DNA of 64,000 nt from Cohnella candidum (GCF_003713065.1 NZ_CP033433.1:2853001-2917000); one strand, 5' to 3'. Counted from the stretch's first letter, positions 17,808-27,403 are shown. Translations and numbers: made by a program. The notes: generated by a model from the letters alone, not told the origin.

Positions 17808-19621
17808 CCACCCTCCGATGATAATGCTGTAGTTGAGTCTTGTTGCCGAATTTTATCGATCGCAGGCAGCAGGATCGTAATGGAAGTGCCGGTTTCCGGC
17901 GACGATTGAATCGTCACGCCGTATTCCGGGCCGAACTCCAGCTTCAGCCGGTCGTCCAGATTGTAAATGCCGATGCCCTTGCTCCGGCGGTGAACGATGT
18001 CTTGAAGCTCTTCATTCGGAATGCCCTCGCCATTGTCGGCCAGCACGACGCGAAGTCCACCGGTAGCGAGATCCCGCATGACCGTGACGGCGATCAAGCC
18101 GCCTTCCTCGACGTGCTCCATCCCATGAAGAATGGAGTTTTCCAGATAGGGCTGCAGGAACAGGCGGGGAACCTTGCAGGCAAGCAGGTCGGGCTCCGCA
18201 TCGAACGTGATTTCGAACCGATCCTCGAACCTCATTTTCTGCAAATACGCGTAGTCGGAAGCCCATTTCAGCTCCTCCTCCAGCGTGACCCACTGCTCGC
18301 CGGGCCGGATGGCATACCGCATGATGTCGCTCAGGGCGGTAATCATCGTGCTGATGTCCGTCTCCCCCCGCTCGATCGCCATCCAGTTGATCGTATCCAA
18401 AGAGTTGTAGACGAAGTGAGGGTTGATTTGCGCCTGCAGGGCCCGTACCTCCGCTTCCTTCTCTTTGTCCGAGACGATCCGGACCTCCTGGATCAAATCC
18501 GTGATTCTGCCCCTCATGCTGTTGAACGAGGTTTGAAGCATGCCGATTTCGTCCGCGGACGTCGCCGGCTGCCGGAAGCCCAAATTGTCTTTGTGGATCT
18601 GCTTCATCGCGAGCGCCATTTGGCGGACGGGCCTCGTAATGTACCGCGAGGTCAGCCATGCCAGCAGCACGAAGGAGCCTCCGAACGCGATGAGCGTCAC
18701 GAGAAGGAACTTGCGCAAATCGCGGGACTGTTCGTTCAAGTCGGACTGCGGAATAAGCGACATGTAGTACCAATGGTTGTAGTCGGACTGCACGAGGCTC
18801 ACCCGGTAGAGATTGCCGTTCAGCTCTTGGGTGGAGGACGCGGTTTTCCGTTTCATCAGATCTTGGTAAAACGGGATTTCGGCCAGCTTCACGGGATAAG
18901 CTTCGGGATTCCGGTGCCACAGGACGTGCCCCTCCCCGTCGGCAAGAAACAGCATGCCGCGGGGGCTGACGTCCACGCCCTGGATCAGCCGGTCGAGCGC
19001 CGATATTTTCACGTTCATGTATACGGTCCCGAGCGTCTGCATGACGTCGGTAACGTTTTTCACTTGCATGCCGAGCAGAAAATATTGCGTCGCCTGCGGC
19101 AAGTACCGGTTCGCCGGCAACACGTACGTGGGCAGCCAAACCGCACGGCCTCCGGCCAATTCCGCCGTCCGCTGCCATTCCGGGTGAAGCTGGAATTGCG
19201 AGAAGAAGAAGTTCGAGCCCTTGAAGTCGGCGAAATACACTTGCCGGTCGGCCGTGTACAGGTAAATCGAGTCCAGGTCTTCCTTGCCCCTCAAGAAGTT
19301 GCGCAAAAAGCGGTTGATCGTATCGGCATTGTCCGCCGATTCCGCTCCGCCCCGCCCGATCCGGCTGAGCTCGGAAATGACGTCCTCGTTGTCGTAGATC
19401 GTCTTTAGCTGCGTTTCGTATTCCTTCAGCATCTGGTCCACGTTCTGCTTTACCAGGCTCAGCACCTGGCTCGTTTCCTGATCCGTCCGTTTGGAGACGA
19501 ACCGGTTGGAGCTTCCGCTGAACAGGTAGCCGAACAGGGTGAGCGGGATCAAAATGAAGACCACGAGGAGAAGCGTCATTTTCTTCTGCAGCGTCCATTT
19601 CCCGAACCCGAATCGATTCAT
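17804..19621 (-). CDS. YesM-type sensor histidine kinase
   Basis: 605 residues. Helix 1 about 14-34, extracellular Cache sensor about 38-300, helix 2 about 304-324, HAMP about 325-380. Phospho-acceptor His402 in QAQINPHFVYNSLD, N box YLENSILHGMEH, G box LADNGEGIPNEE. Overlaps both neighbours by four bases (LacI stop, regulator start), giving a translationally coupled LacI-kinase-regulator block, which is an uncommon arrangement for this family. Confidence 0.95.
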   Translation of the reverse strand: MNRFGFGKWTLQKKMTLLLVVFILIPLTLFGYLFSGSSNRFVSKRTDQETSQVLSLVKQNVDQMLKEYETQLKTIYDNEDVISELSRIGRGGAESADNADTINRFLRNFLRGKEDLDSIYLYTADRQVYFADFKGSNFFFSQFQLHPEWQRTAELAGGRAVWLPTYVLPANRYLPQATQYFLLGMQVKNVTDVMQTLGTVYMNVKISALDRLIQGVDVSPRGMLFLADGEGHVLWHRNPEAYPVKLAEIPFYQDLMKRKTASSTQELNGNLYRVSLVQSDYNHWYYMSLIPQSDLNEQSRDLRKFLLVTLIAFGGSFVLLAWLTSRYITRPVRQMALAMKQIHKDNLGFRQPATSADEIGMLQTSFNSMRGRITDLIQEVRIVSDKEKEAEVRALQAQINPHFVYNSLDTINWMAIERGETDISTMITALSDIMRYAIRPGEQWVTLEEELKWASDYAYLQKMRFEDRFEITFDAEPDLLACKVPRLFLQPYLENSILHGMEHVEEGGLIAVTVMRDLATGGLRVVLADNGEGIPNEELQDIVHRRSKGIGIYNLDDRLKLEFGPEYGVTIQSSPETGTSITILLPAIDKIRQQDSTTALSSEGG

Positions 19622-20640
19622 GAAAGCCCCGCCCTCACGCTGGAATTCCGCACGACAAGCTGCGGAAGCAGCTTTCTTTCGGTCTTATCAACAGGGTATC
19701 CCCGCAACCGGTTGATCAAAACCTGGGCGGCTTTCCTTCCGATTTCCTCCTGCATGAGGGACACGGAAGTCAACTTGGGATAAACCCGGGACGCCAAGTC
19801 GAGATTGTCCATGCCCACGACGGCCACGTCTTCGGGAATACGCAAGCCGGCTTCCTCGCAAGCTTTCATGACGCCGATCGCCATCAGGTCGTTGGCCGCC
19901 ACGATCCCCTCCGGCTTATCCGTCGTCCCCAACAACGTTTTGGCGTGAAGATAGCCCCCGTTTTCCGTATAATCGGATTCCGAGATCAGCCGGTCGTCGA
20001 GCGGCAGCCCCGCTTCCTCCAAGGCGTCACGGTATCCGCAAAAACGCTGGTAACCCGTCTGCTCGGCCAAGCTGCCGCCGATATACCCGATTCTGCGGAT
20101 GCCTTGTCCAATCAGATGCTCCGTCGCCTGTTTGATGCCGGTATACGTATCGACGTACACGTAATCGAAGCGGTCTTTGCCGCTCGGGGAAACGTATTTA
20201 TTCGTCAGCACGACCGGCTCTTGCAGGGCGTTGATGGCCCCGATGTTTTCTTCGCAGAAATTGAAGGAAACCATGATCATGCCGTCCGCCACCCTTTCCC
20301 GAAGGTTTTGGATGGCTTTGAGTTCATCTCTTAAGCTGTGCTTCGTATAGAACAGAATCAGCAGATAGCCGTGCTCCTCGAGCACCTGGTTGATTCCGTT
20401 GATCATGTCGAAATAGAAAGGATTGCAAATATCGGGAACCGCGAAAATGATTTTGTTCGTCTGCCTCATTTTGAGCATTTTGGCGGCGCTGTCGGGCGCG
20501 TAGTTCAACTCTTCGGCCGCCTTCAGGATTTTGGCCTTCGTCTTCTCGCCGCAATATCCCCTGCCGGACAACGCCCTCGACACGGTGGAAGGCGAAACGC
20601 CGACCCGCTCCGCGATATGATAAATCGTATGCTTGTCCAT
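19618..20640 (-). CDS. LacI-family regulator heading the tandem-binding-protein operon
   Basis: 340 residues from the start MDKHTIYHIAERVGVSPSTVSRALSGRG; upstream in-frame sequence is not conserved in type. Helix-turn-helix about 4-25, effector domain about 60-340 with KIIFAVPDICNPFYFDMINGI and VVGMDNLDLASRVYPKLTSV. First gene of an operon that continues with a kinase and response regulator. A candidate operator TGCAATCGGTTACA lies 17 bases before the start and another sits in the shared divergent region, so it probably represses both itself and the gene at 20811. Confidence 0.92.
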   Translation of the reverse strand: MDKHTIYHIAERVGVSPSTVSRALSGRGYCGEKTKAKILKAAEELNYAPDSAAKMLKMRQTNKIIFAVPDICNPFYFDMINGINQVLEEHGYLLILFYTKHSLRDELKAIQNLRERVADGMIMVSFNFCEENIGAINALQEPVVLTNKYVSPSGKDRFDYVYVDTYTGIKQATEHLIGQGIRRIGYIGGSLAEQTGYQRFCGYRDALEEAGLPLDDRLISESDYTENGGYLHAKTLLGTTDKPEGIVAANDLMAIGVMKACEEAGLRIPEDVAVVGMDNLDLASRVYPKLTSVSLMQEEIGRKAAQVLINRLRGYPVDKTERKLLPQLVVRNSSVRAGLS

Positions 20641-20656
20641 CTGGTCCTCCGTCGAA

Positions 20657-20670
20657 TGCAATCGGTTACA
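20657..20670. promoter_or_regulatory. LacI-type operator upstream of the LacI gene at 19618
   Basis: TGCAATCGGTTACA, flanked by GAA on the left and TTC on the right so the symmetry extends (GAATG...CATTC). Matches the general LacI/cre pattern and resembles the TGCAATCGATTGCA sites at 32.8, 45.5 and 49.0 kb. Confidence 0.5.
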
Positions 20671-20764
20671 CATTCTCACACTAGCACCGGGCCATTTCGA
20701 ATTCAATGGAAATCTTGCGTATTGAAGCCCGCTCCCATCCAGTTTATGATGATCTAGAGGAATA

Positions 20765-20778
20765 TGCAATCGATTCCA
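20765..20778. promoter_or_regulatory. LacI-type operator upstream of the gene at 20811
   Basis: TGCAATCGATTCCA, 33 bases before the ATG. The identical 14 bases occur at 45475 before the GH172 gene. Together with the site at 20657 it places two operators about 108 bases apart in the divergent promoter region. Confidence 0.55.
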
Positions 20779-20810
20779 CATTGTATCGGCAATATATGGG
20801 GGGAATGTTC

Positions 20811-22748
20811 ATGGGTACTTCGACCGAATGGATCGGAACCTGGATCCGGCTGGAGCCGGACGCGAGGGAAATGGCGGTGGTCGTCGCCGATGTGCCGTCG
20901 GAGGAAGGAATCCGCACGGCACGGGTGACGGCGGTATGGCAAGGGGAGTCTCGTGAAGCGGCGGAATGCCTGCTGCATATGCCGGTCGCGGATGACCGGA
21001 TCCGATTGATGTGGAAGCCGCACCTGGCGCCGGAAGGGAACATGGTCATCGGCGACCTGCTGTTCCGCTCGCCGGCAATCGTGCTGCGGGACGGACAGCG
21101 ACAGTTCGCGCTTTATCCCGATCTCGACTGGCTCAAAGATAACCGTGAGGAGCCTCACGTGATGGATTTCGTTGAGACCGACCGGAACCTGTTCTACGGG
21201 CTGTGCCGTTACGAGAAGAAGGAACACGTCTATCATCGCAAGAGCGGCCGGCCGTTGCAGGTCCGCACAGGGCAGACGCTGTTCTCTTTTTACTTGGTCG
21301 AATGGGAGCAGGTGGAGGAAAACCGCCGTTATTCAGCCGTCAGCGATTGGATTTGGCGGCGGTTCGCGGAACCGAGAATGAAGCGCGAGGGCGGCGGGAT
21401 CTCTTCGCTTCCGGACCTCTCCCGGTATGTCGACCATGCCTACGACTGGGCTTTCCGGCGTTGGGAGAGCGTCGTCTGGCAGCAGTTTCGGATCGGCGAA
21501 CGGGAGGTCGGCGGCCCGGTCTTCATCGTAAGGGCAGCCCAAGCTCCCGGCCATGGGGAAGAGAACTTATGGCGGGAGCGCAAAAGCCTGTGGAACCAGG
21601 CGTGGTTCTGCGGCCTTCGCAGCGCCTACGGCTATCGCCTGTGGGGCGAGCGGCGCAACGATCCGGATTGGATCCGGCGGGCCGAGTTGAACAAAGAGTT
21701 CGCGCTGGCCGCTCCGATGCGGAACGGGCTGTTTCCGTCCGTCTTCACGGCGGGGGATACCCAGGAATGGACCGACGGAGCGTGGGGGCATTCCGACCGC
21801 CGGCCGCAAGGGCACGATGAATACGCCCACTTGCTCGACATGTCCTGGACTTGCTATTGGATGCTCCGGTGGTACGAGGACATCGAGCAGGACGAGCGGC
21901 TCGCGGAATATGCGGCGGCATACGCCGACCGTCTGGTGGAATTGCAGAACGAAGACGGAAGCTTCCCCGCCTGGGTTCATACCGAGACGGGACACGTCTC
22001 TCCTTGGCTTCGCGACAGCGCGGAAACCGCTTTGCACGTCTGGTTTTTGCTGCGGCTGAACCGGCTGCGGCCGAATGCCGACGCCCAGCGTGCGGCGAAA
22101 GCCGGGATCGGGTTCTTGCGGGACCATATCCTTCCAGAGCGCAGGTGGGAGGACTTCGAAACGTATTGGTCTTGCGCGCGGGCTTGGGAACGTAAGCAGC
22201 CCGGCGTCAAGGACGCCAGAAGCGGCTTGTTCAATCAATCCACGTTCTCGATGTATTGGACGGCGGAAGCTTTCCGGGAATGGCATGAATTCAGCCGGGA
22301 TCCGGAAGCCTTGAAGACCGGAGAAGACGTCTTGGCCGAGCTCTCGCTGTACCAAGCGGTGTGGAACCCTCCCTATCTGGGCATTCCGGCGCTCGGCGGC
22401 TACGGCGTCCTGAACTCCGACGACGAATGGAACGATGCCCGGCAGAGTCTCGCCGCGCTGACCCACATGGCCTATTACCGGCTGACCGGCAAAGAAGAGC
22501 ACCTGTACCGCGGCTTATGGGCGATGCGCGCCTCGTTCTACATGATGTACTGTCCGGAAAACCCGGAGGTCAAAGCGCTGTACGAACGCAAGCATCCCCA
22601 CTTTGGCCCGCGCGACTACGGCTTCGAAATGGAAAATTTCCATCACGGCGGCTCGATGGTAGGCGAGGTCGGCGAATTCACCATTTTCGACTGGGGCAAC
22701 GGCAGTGCCGCCGCGTCGTTGGCCGAGCTGTTGTTCGTATCATCCTAA
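20811..22748 (+). CDS. Uncharacterised protein, possibly an alpha/alpha-barrel glycosidase
   Basis: Not confidently recognised. 645 residues from the ATG with GGGGGGAA upstream (MGTSTEWIGTWIRLEP); no signal peptide, so cytosolic. The first 220 residues look beta-rich. The rest is helical with repeated W/Y-rich hairpins (AYDWAFRRWESVVWQQF; EYAAAYADRLVELQNEDGSFPAWV; ALTHMAYYRLTGKEEHLYRGLWAMRASF), as in six-hairpin glycosidases, and has many acidic/aromatic motifs (FEMENFHHGG). Divergent from a sugar operon headed by a LacI gene, with an operator before each. A role in hydrolysing the imported sugar is inferred; no catalytic residues can be assigned by eye. Confidence 0.75.
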   Translation: MGTSTEWIGTWIRLEPDAREMAVVVADVPSEEGIRTARVTAVWQGESREAAECLLHMPVADDRIRLMWKPHLAPEGNMVIGDLLFRSPAIVLRDGQRQFALYPDLDWLKDNREEPHVMDFVETDRNLFYGLCRYEKKEHVYHRKSGRPLQVRTGQTLFSFYLVEWEQVEENRRYSAVSDWIWRRFAEPRMKREGGGISSLPDLSRYVDHAYDWAFRRWESVVWQQFRIGEREVGGPVFIVRAAQAPGHGEENLWRERKSLWNQAWFCGLRSAYGYRLWGERRNDPDWIRRAELNKEFALAAPMRNGLFPSVFTAGDTQEWTDGAWGHSDRRPQGHDEYAHLLDMSWTCYWMLRWYEDIEQDERLAEYAAAYADRLVELQNEDGSFPAWVHTETGHVSPWLRDSAETALHVWFLLRLNRLRPNADAQRAAKAGIGFLRDHILPERRWEDFETYWSCARAWERKQPGVKDARSGLFNQSTFSMYWTAEAFREWHEFSRDPEALKTGEDVLAELSLYQAVWNPPYLGIPALGGYGVLNSDDEWNDARQSLAALTHMAYYRLTGKEEHLYRGLWAMRASFYMMYCPENPEVKALYERKHPHFGPRDYGFEMENFHHGGSMVGEVGEFTIFDWGNGSAAASLAELLFVSS

Positions 22749-23237
22749 CGCCTCGCCGCGGGAAGTCTGCCCTTGCTTTGCATCGGCCTCGGCCACCTTT
22801 TTTAATCGAATGAGACTTTGCTCCGTCGTCCGCTCTAAATAGGGCTGATAAAATAACTTGTCGGCGATTCGTCCGAATAAGCTGTTTTTAGCATTGAAAT
22901 TTTGCGTCGCCCGGAACCGGCAGCGCGACTCGCCGAGCTCTTCGTACTTCCATGTGCCTCCGCCTTTCACGAAAGGCATTCCCTTCGAGCCGACCAATAC
23001 GACGGCGCATCTTCTGCAGGGTTCGAACACGACGGTTTCCAAATCAAAATAAAAAGGCCTTCCCCACGTCGAGCCGAGCGTACGCATGACCGTACCTTTC
23101 TTTTGCGTTTCCGCGTTCAAAAGCTCCACCCACTGCACCCTGCCGTCCCACTCCGGCCTGCGCTCCGCGCTTTGCGTGAGCGTCCAAACGAGTTCGACGG
23201 GGGCATCGATTTCAATGGACGTATCGTATCTGGCCAT
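22740..23237 (-). CDS. SRPBCC-superfamily protein (polyketide cyclase/dehydrase-like)
   Basis: 165 residues. Begins MARYDTSIEIDAPVELVWTLTQSAERRPEWDGRVQWVELL, the classic opening of START-like SRPBCC ligand-binding proteins, with the helix-grip core and a closing helix that carries LIRLKKVAEADAK. Binds a hydrophobic small molecule or acts as a chaperone-like factor; no ligand can be given. It converges on the preceding gene and overlaps its end by nine bases. Good ribosome-binding site GAGAGGGAG upstream. Confidence 0.8.
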   Translation of the reverse strand: MARYDTSIEIDAPVELVWTLTQSAERRPEWDGRVQWVELLNAETQKKGTVMRTLGSTWGRPFYFDLETVVFEPCRRCAVVLVGSKGMPFVKGGGTWKYEELGESRCRFRATQNFNAKNSLFGRIADKLFYQPYLERTTEQSLIRLKKVAEADAKQGQTSRGEALG

Positions 23238-23375
23238 GGTTAAAAACTCCCTCTCCTCATGATTTCGTGATCTATCCGACTTGAGTGCACTATCGTTACT
23301 AAATGTATCACCTGTCTATGAAGCGTCATATTCCTCGAAAGTAGAAGTTGCAGTATACTTTCGGCGGTTACAGCC

Positions 23376-23422
23376 GTTAAAAAGAACATCGCCGGCGCTC
23401 AGGGAGCGCCGGCGATTTTTTT
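23376..23422. terminator. Terminator after the LuxR-family gene
   Basis: Perfect 13-bp stem ATCGCCGGCGCTC / GAGCGCCGGCGAT with a three-base loop. T-runs exist on both strands (TTTTTTT on plus, GTTCTTTTT on minus). Confidence 0.88.
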
Positions 23423-23424
23423 GT

Positions 23425-25521
23425 TCAGAGGAGGGGATGACGGGCGAACCGCGTGGCCAGCTGGCTTCGGCGCTTCAGCCCCAGTTTTTCGAAAATGGTC
23501 GAGAGATGCTTCTTCACCGTGGCTTCGCTTACGTACAGCCTGGCCGCGATTTCGGCGTTCGACAACCCTTCCGCCGCGAGCATCGCGACCTCCCGCTCCC
23601 GTGCCGAGAGGATCGCCAACTCCTCTGCGTCGGCCGAAGATTCCCCATGCCGCCATGCAATACCCGCCCGGTTCAATAACTGCTCCAGCAACCGAGCCAG
23701 TCGTTGGCCGCGCGTGTCGAGCACCAGCATGGGGGAGGGAATTTCACGGTAACCTCCGTGTTCCGTTCCGGCGGCTGCTTCAAAACCCATTCGTTCGTGG
23801 ATCACCATAAATGCCTCGATGGGCGGCGGGCAGCAAACGAGCAGCCTGCCTGAGCAAAGATATCTGAACATGAGCGAGAATACTTCGTTTTGGCTGAGAT
23901 GATCGGTCCAGTCGCTATAGTCGATGGAGCGAATGAACCAGCCGGCCGGTTCTTCGGGTGAGACCGTCAAGGACCGGCGCACCGCCGAAGAAAGGGTGGA
24001 CATATAAGGTGAGCTGAACGGATCTTGATCCATATAGGCAACCGTCCCGGCATGAATCGGCAGGATAGCGGCCAGCCCTACGGCCTCGCGGTTTTCATCG
24101 CGAAGCAAGAACAGGCTTCGTTGATCCATCTCATACCATGCCTGCGGATCCAATCCTTGCAGACTGGCTTTCGGCAAAGAGTCCGAGAACGCGATGCGTA
24201 TCTCTTGACCGCTTTCGGGTTCGATCGCGACAGTCGAGATGAAGCGGTCGGGTGCGGCGAACCGAAGAAGGATATACTTCTCCGCTTCTTTCACCGTCTC
24301 GCTGTTCACCTGCTCCCAAAGCGAATGGGCCGGAGCGTTACGGTAAAAGGCGGTTATCGTCTCTCCCCCGACGAATTGATACAATTCCCCGACTTCATGG
24401 GCCACGCTTCGCGTTCCCCCATGTTCCAGTATCCGGTCGGCAAAATAGCAGGCCAGCCTGGCGGTAAGCGCCTTGTACCGGTCCGGCTCGCGCTCCCGAA
24501 GGTAAGCGGCGACCGCATCCCGCATCAGGTCATGCATCGCCCAGCCCTGGTCCGCCTTCCGGATGAACGATAGCCGGATCAAACCGTCAAACGCGGCTGA
24601 CGGAATTTCGGGAACGCCCAATGCCGCAGCAAGGATCCTTGCGTTAAACCGTTTGGGCAGCGACGCGGCCTCTACGAGAAGCCGCAGCTCCGGATCCGCA
24701 ACCTCCTTCAGCCAGATGTCCGCCATTTCATGGAACCAAGCACGGCTGTCCATGGCTTCCGCATGCGTGCCGATATTCGTCCGGTGCGCCGTGGCCAGCG
24801 ACATAGCGAGGGGATGACCGAAAGAAGCCCGCCAAACGCGATCCGCTTCTTCTCCTTCCGGCAGACCGCAGCGTTCTGCATACACCCTGGATTCTTCTTG
24901 CGACAGCGCGCCCAGAGGAATCGGATTCAAGCGTTCCCTCCAGGCAGGCGATACGGTCCAGGCTCCGCCAAGCGGGAATCGGCCGGCGGTCATCAGCAGA
25001 ACGTTGTCCGCCAGCCGGGCAAACAACCTCTCGCGAAGCCAAACTTCCAGATCCGAAAACTCCTCGAACGTATCAAAGGCGAGAATTACACGCCGCTTCT
25101 TCGCGATCTCGCGCAGGGTTCCGATACAAGCTTCCGTCCACGCGGATACAGAGCCGTCGCTTCCGGGCATCTTCTCCGGCGCGATTTCCAGCAGTGTGAG
25201 AATCCTGCGGCACACCTCGTCTTCCCGGTGCGGAATGTCTCGGCTGTCGATCAGCAAAAATACGGCTCCGGCACGCTCGGCTTCACGGCGGAATGCCGCG
25301 AGCAGCGTCGTTTTGCCCATCCCTCCGGTTCCGCTGATGCTCCAGAGCGTGCGTTTCTCCGGTTGTCCGTCCAAATAGCCGCGGAAACGCAGCCGCTCGG
25401 CGTTTCGCCCTACAAAATAGTAATCTTCCCGGTCCGCGAAGCTTGGTTCCGTCTCTCCGGTTCCATCGAACTCCCGCGTTGTCGTCAAAACGTTCACCGC
25501 CCGCACCCGTATGGATTCCAT
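23425..25521 (-). CDS. LuxR-family regulator with NTPase domain and a GNAT-like segment
   Basis: 698-residue transcription factor of the large ATP-binding LuxR type. An N-terminal STAND-like NTPase has Walker [10 protein letters not shown] (64-72) and a Walker B-like [11 protein letters not shown] at about 145, followed by a winged-helix/arm region to about 390. Residues about 400-610 look like an acetyltransferase fold ([16 protein letters not shown] ... [23 protein letters not shown]). The C-terminal LuxR helix-turn-helix (about 630-695) is [20 protein letters not shown] then [20 protein letters not shown]. No cognate target is evident. Monocistronic with its own terminator. Confidence 0.85.
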   Translation of the reverse strand: MESIRVRAVNVLTTTREFDGTGETEPSFADREDYYFVGRNAERLRFRGYLDGQPEKRTLWSISGTGGMGKTTLLAAFRREAERAGAVFLLIDSRDIPHREDEVCRRILTLLEIAPEKMPGSDGSVSAWTEACIGTLREIAKKRRVILAFDTFEEFSDLEVWLRERLFARLADNVLLMTAGRFPLGGAWTVSPAWRERLNPIPLGALSQEESRVYAERCGLPEGEEADRVWRASFGHPLAMSLATAHRTNIGTHAEAMDSRAWFHEMADIWLKEVADPELRLLVEAASLPKRFNARILAAALGVPEIPSAAFDGLIRLSFIRKADQGWAMHDLMRDAVAAYLREREPDRYKALTARLACYFADRILEHGGTRSVAHEVGELYQFVGGETITAFYRNAPAHSLWEQVNSETVKEAEKYILLRFAAPDRFISTVAIEPESGQEIRIAFSDSLPKASLQGLDPQAWYEMDQRSLFLLRDENREAVGLAAILPIHAGTVAYMDQDPFSSPYMSTLSSAVRRSLTVSPEEPAGWFIRSIDYSDWTDHLSQNEVFSLMFRYLCSGRLLVCCPPPIEAFMVIHERMGFEAAAGTEHGGYREIPSPMLVLDTRGQRLARLLEQLLNRAGIAWRHGESSADAEELAILSAREREVAMLAAEGLSNAEIAARLYVSEATVKKHLSTIFEKLGLKRRSQLATRFARHPLL

Positions 25522-25573
25522 TTCCTATTAAAGTATAGTTTTATTTTCGAGTTAAAAATAGCAATAAAGTGAA

Positions 25574-25607
25574 AAAGCGGCTGGAAGGTGACTGCCCCAG
25601 CCGCTTT
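25574..25607. terminator. Terminator after the DUF2269 gene
   Basis: Stem AAAGCGGCTGG / CCAGCCGCTTT, 12-base loop, with T-runs on both sides (CGTTTTT plus; TTCACTTTATT minus). It lies between the DUF2269 stop and the LuxR start. Confidence 0.75.
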
Positions 25608-25650
25608 CGTTTTTCAATAGCATGATCTCTCGCGGCTTCGGATTTCTCTA

Positions 25651-26118
25651 TCACGCGCCGGGTTTTACGATCATGAAGATAAAAATCAGAATGCCGAGCC
25701 CTGAAGCCACATACAGCCAACCGCTTGCCCGATTGACCCATTTTTGCTGCTCTGGGGGAAATGCGGTCACGTGCTGATTGCCGGGATCATAGAGCCAGTC
25801 TCGGAGTTTCTTAAGCGTAGGCGCAACTGCCGCGATCATCGTAATTTGAATGAGAACATAGATCACTAAAGTGCCGTATAGCCAGAGTTGGGCAAACGTG
25901 CCGTAATCCCCGGACAACGCAAGTCCGAGTCCCGAAAGTACGGCGATGGTCCCTCCGATTTTCGGAAACCGTTCCATTTTGCCGGCGAAGCCGATTGACG
26001 AGCGGTACTGCTGTACATTCTGGCGTCGTTGCAGGAAAACATGTCCCAGAAAAGTAGGGCCGATCCCGATCAACGCCGACAAAACATGAACAACAACCAA
26101 GATTTCCATTCCATTCAT
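25651..26118 (-). CDS. DUF2269-type integral membrane protein
   Basis: 155 residues with four predicted helices: EILVVVHVLSALIGIGPTFLG, IGGTIAVLSGLGLALSG, LWLYGTLVIYVLIQITMIAAV and ASGWLYVASGLGILIFIFMIV. The HVLSALIGIGPTFLGH opening resembles the DUF2269 family of small membrane proteins whose function is unknown. Single-gene unit with a terminator downstream. It does not share strand context or theme with the sugar genes. Confidence 0.75.
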   Translation of the reverse strand: MNGMEILVVVHVLSALIGIGPTFLGHVFLQRRQNVQQYRSSIGFAGKMERFPKIGGTIAVLSGLGLALSGDYGTFAQLWLYGTLVIYVLIQITMIAAVAPTLKKLRDWLYDPGNQHVTAFPPEQQKWVNRASGWLYVASGLGILIFIFMIVKPGA

Positions 26119-26251
26119 TCGTTGCCATCCTCCCTTGTTGCATGCCTGAGGCCGAAGCTAGGATTCGGCGCCCTTCCTACTTTAGCAACCGGGACGATAA
26201 GCGTTAATTATACGAAAGTTGTAAAATGCATTATCCTTTCGTCGTAAATGC

Positions 26252-26274
26252 GAAAACACCCCGTTAGGGGTGTT
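26252..26274 (-). terminator. Terminator of the fucU-DUF4185-GH172 unit
   Basis: Stem AACACCCC / GGGGTGTT with four-base loop, followed on the minus strand by TTTTCGC, 22 bases past the GH172 stop. Confidence 0.8.
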
Positions 26275-26296
26275 CTCAGTTAGCATGCGGGCCAGG

Positions 26297-27388
26297 TCAA
26301 ATCACTTCGCGCTCGTCGTTGCCGGGAAGCGTCGGGAACGGGGCATGCGGCTCCGCTTGGTACCAGAAGGCGGTAGACGCGATGTCGCTCTGCTGCGGCA
26401 AATAGCGGCGTTCCGAACGCCAGCCGAGGTCTTGGATCGTCACCTTCAGGTCGTTTTCGAACCGGATCGGATCCATGACGTGCCAGCGGTACATACCAAA
26501 GCGCTGTTGGCTGCGGTATAACCCGTCGGGCTTAATCGCCTGGTGCATGCCGAGGTAAGCCGTCGAATAGGTCCTGTAAGTTCCCAGCGGCTGCTCCCAG
26601 TTCCAAGCGCCGCCGAAATAGTCTTCGGTGCCCGTCCCGCAGATCGTCGGGAACTCGCCGTCCCCGTCCATGTAGAACTTGATTTCGCCTTCTCCCCACC
26701 AGCCCGTGTTATTCACCTGCCAGGCCAGATAGGTGCCCACGTAGTGGCCTTTGCCCTTGATGCCGTCGAGGATCGTATGGACGTCCTTGTACGCGACCGG
26801 GTTGCTGCGGCGCCATTGCGCGTGGAAGTAAGCCGCATCCGCCGGCACTTCCGTCAACGTGTAGTCGATTTGATAGTACAGGACGGCTTTATTTGGGTTT
26901 TTGTTTTCCATCGTGATCTTGGCGGATTTGCGGAACGGCATCAGCCAATAGCTGTTGAACCCTCCGGCCGGATTGACGGCGATCGGCAACGAGTTGACGT
27001 CGGCGCGCTCCTGCCAGCCGTTGCAGAAGAAGTCGCACACCGGCACTTCAACCGACGGCGTCTCCTCTCCGTCCCAATAAAGCCGGAAAATCAAGTTCCG
27101 CCATTCCGGCGGGAAACACGTCAGCCAAATGTGCTGAATGGCGCCGGGGCCTTGAATCTCGCCCATCACGAACTCCGTGCCCGGTTCGATCTCTACGGAA
27201 GGCGACACTTTCCAGCCGACGCCGAGATCCCGCGCGCAGGCCGCGCCTGTACCTTCCGTCGCCATGGCGCCCTTGCCCTTCTCTCCCGTGAAATTCTCGG
27301 GGCTGATCGAACGAGTCACCGCGTTCGACAGGCGCGCCAAATTGCCCAATCCCATATCCAAACCGTTAAAATTATACATTCTCTTCAT
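26297..27388 (-). CDS. GH172 (DUF2961) glycosidase, candidate exo-D-arabinofuranosidase
   Basis: 363 residues, no signal peptide, so cytosolic; MYNFNG three codons in is an alternative start. The GH172 core is clear: GEIQGPGAIQHIWLT, FRLYWDGEETPSVEVPVCDFF, GKGHYVGTYLAW, then WWGEGEIKFYMDGDGEFP and GTGTEDYFGGAW. Glu233 and Glu255 are the probable catalytic pair by analogy with characterised GH172 members. Known activities are on D-arabinofuranose chains and on fructose dianhydrides. It is the last gene of a fucU-DUF4185-GH172 unit, which favours D-arabinose release. Family call is strong; substrate is inferred. Confidence 0.88.
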   Translation of the reverse strand: MKRMYNFNGLDMGLGNLARLSNAVTRSISPENFTGEKGKGAMATEGTGAACARDLGVGWKVSPSVEIEPGTEFVMGEIQGPGAIQHIWLTCFPPEWRNLIFRLYWDGEETPSVEVPVCDFFCNGWQERADVNSLPIAVNPAGGFNSYWLMPFRKSAKITMENKNPNKAVLYYQIDYTLTEVPADAAYFHAQWRRSNPVAYKDVHTILDGIKGKGHYVGTYLAWQVNNTGWWGEGEIKFYMDGDGEFPTICGTGTEDYFGGAWNWEQPLGTYRTYSTAYLGMHQAIKPDGLYRSQQRFGMYRWHVMDPIRFENDLKVTIQDLGWRSERRYLPQQSDIASTAFWYQAEPHAPFPTLPGNDEREVI

Positions 27389-27403
27389 CTCCTTCGTTTA
27401 TCG

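Noticed and set aside
13283..19408. Several 450-520-codon plus-strand frames opposite the tandem binding-protein operon
   Set aside because: All mirror real minus-strand genes and contain no recognisable motifs.
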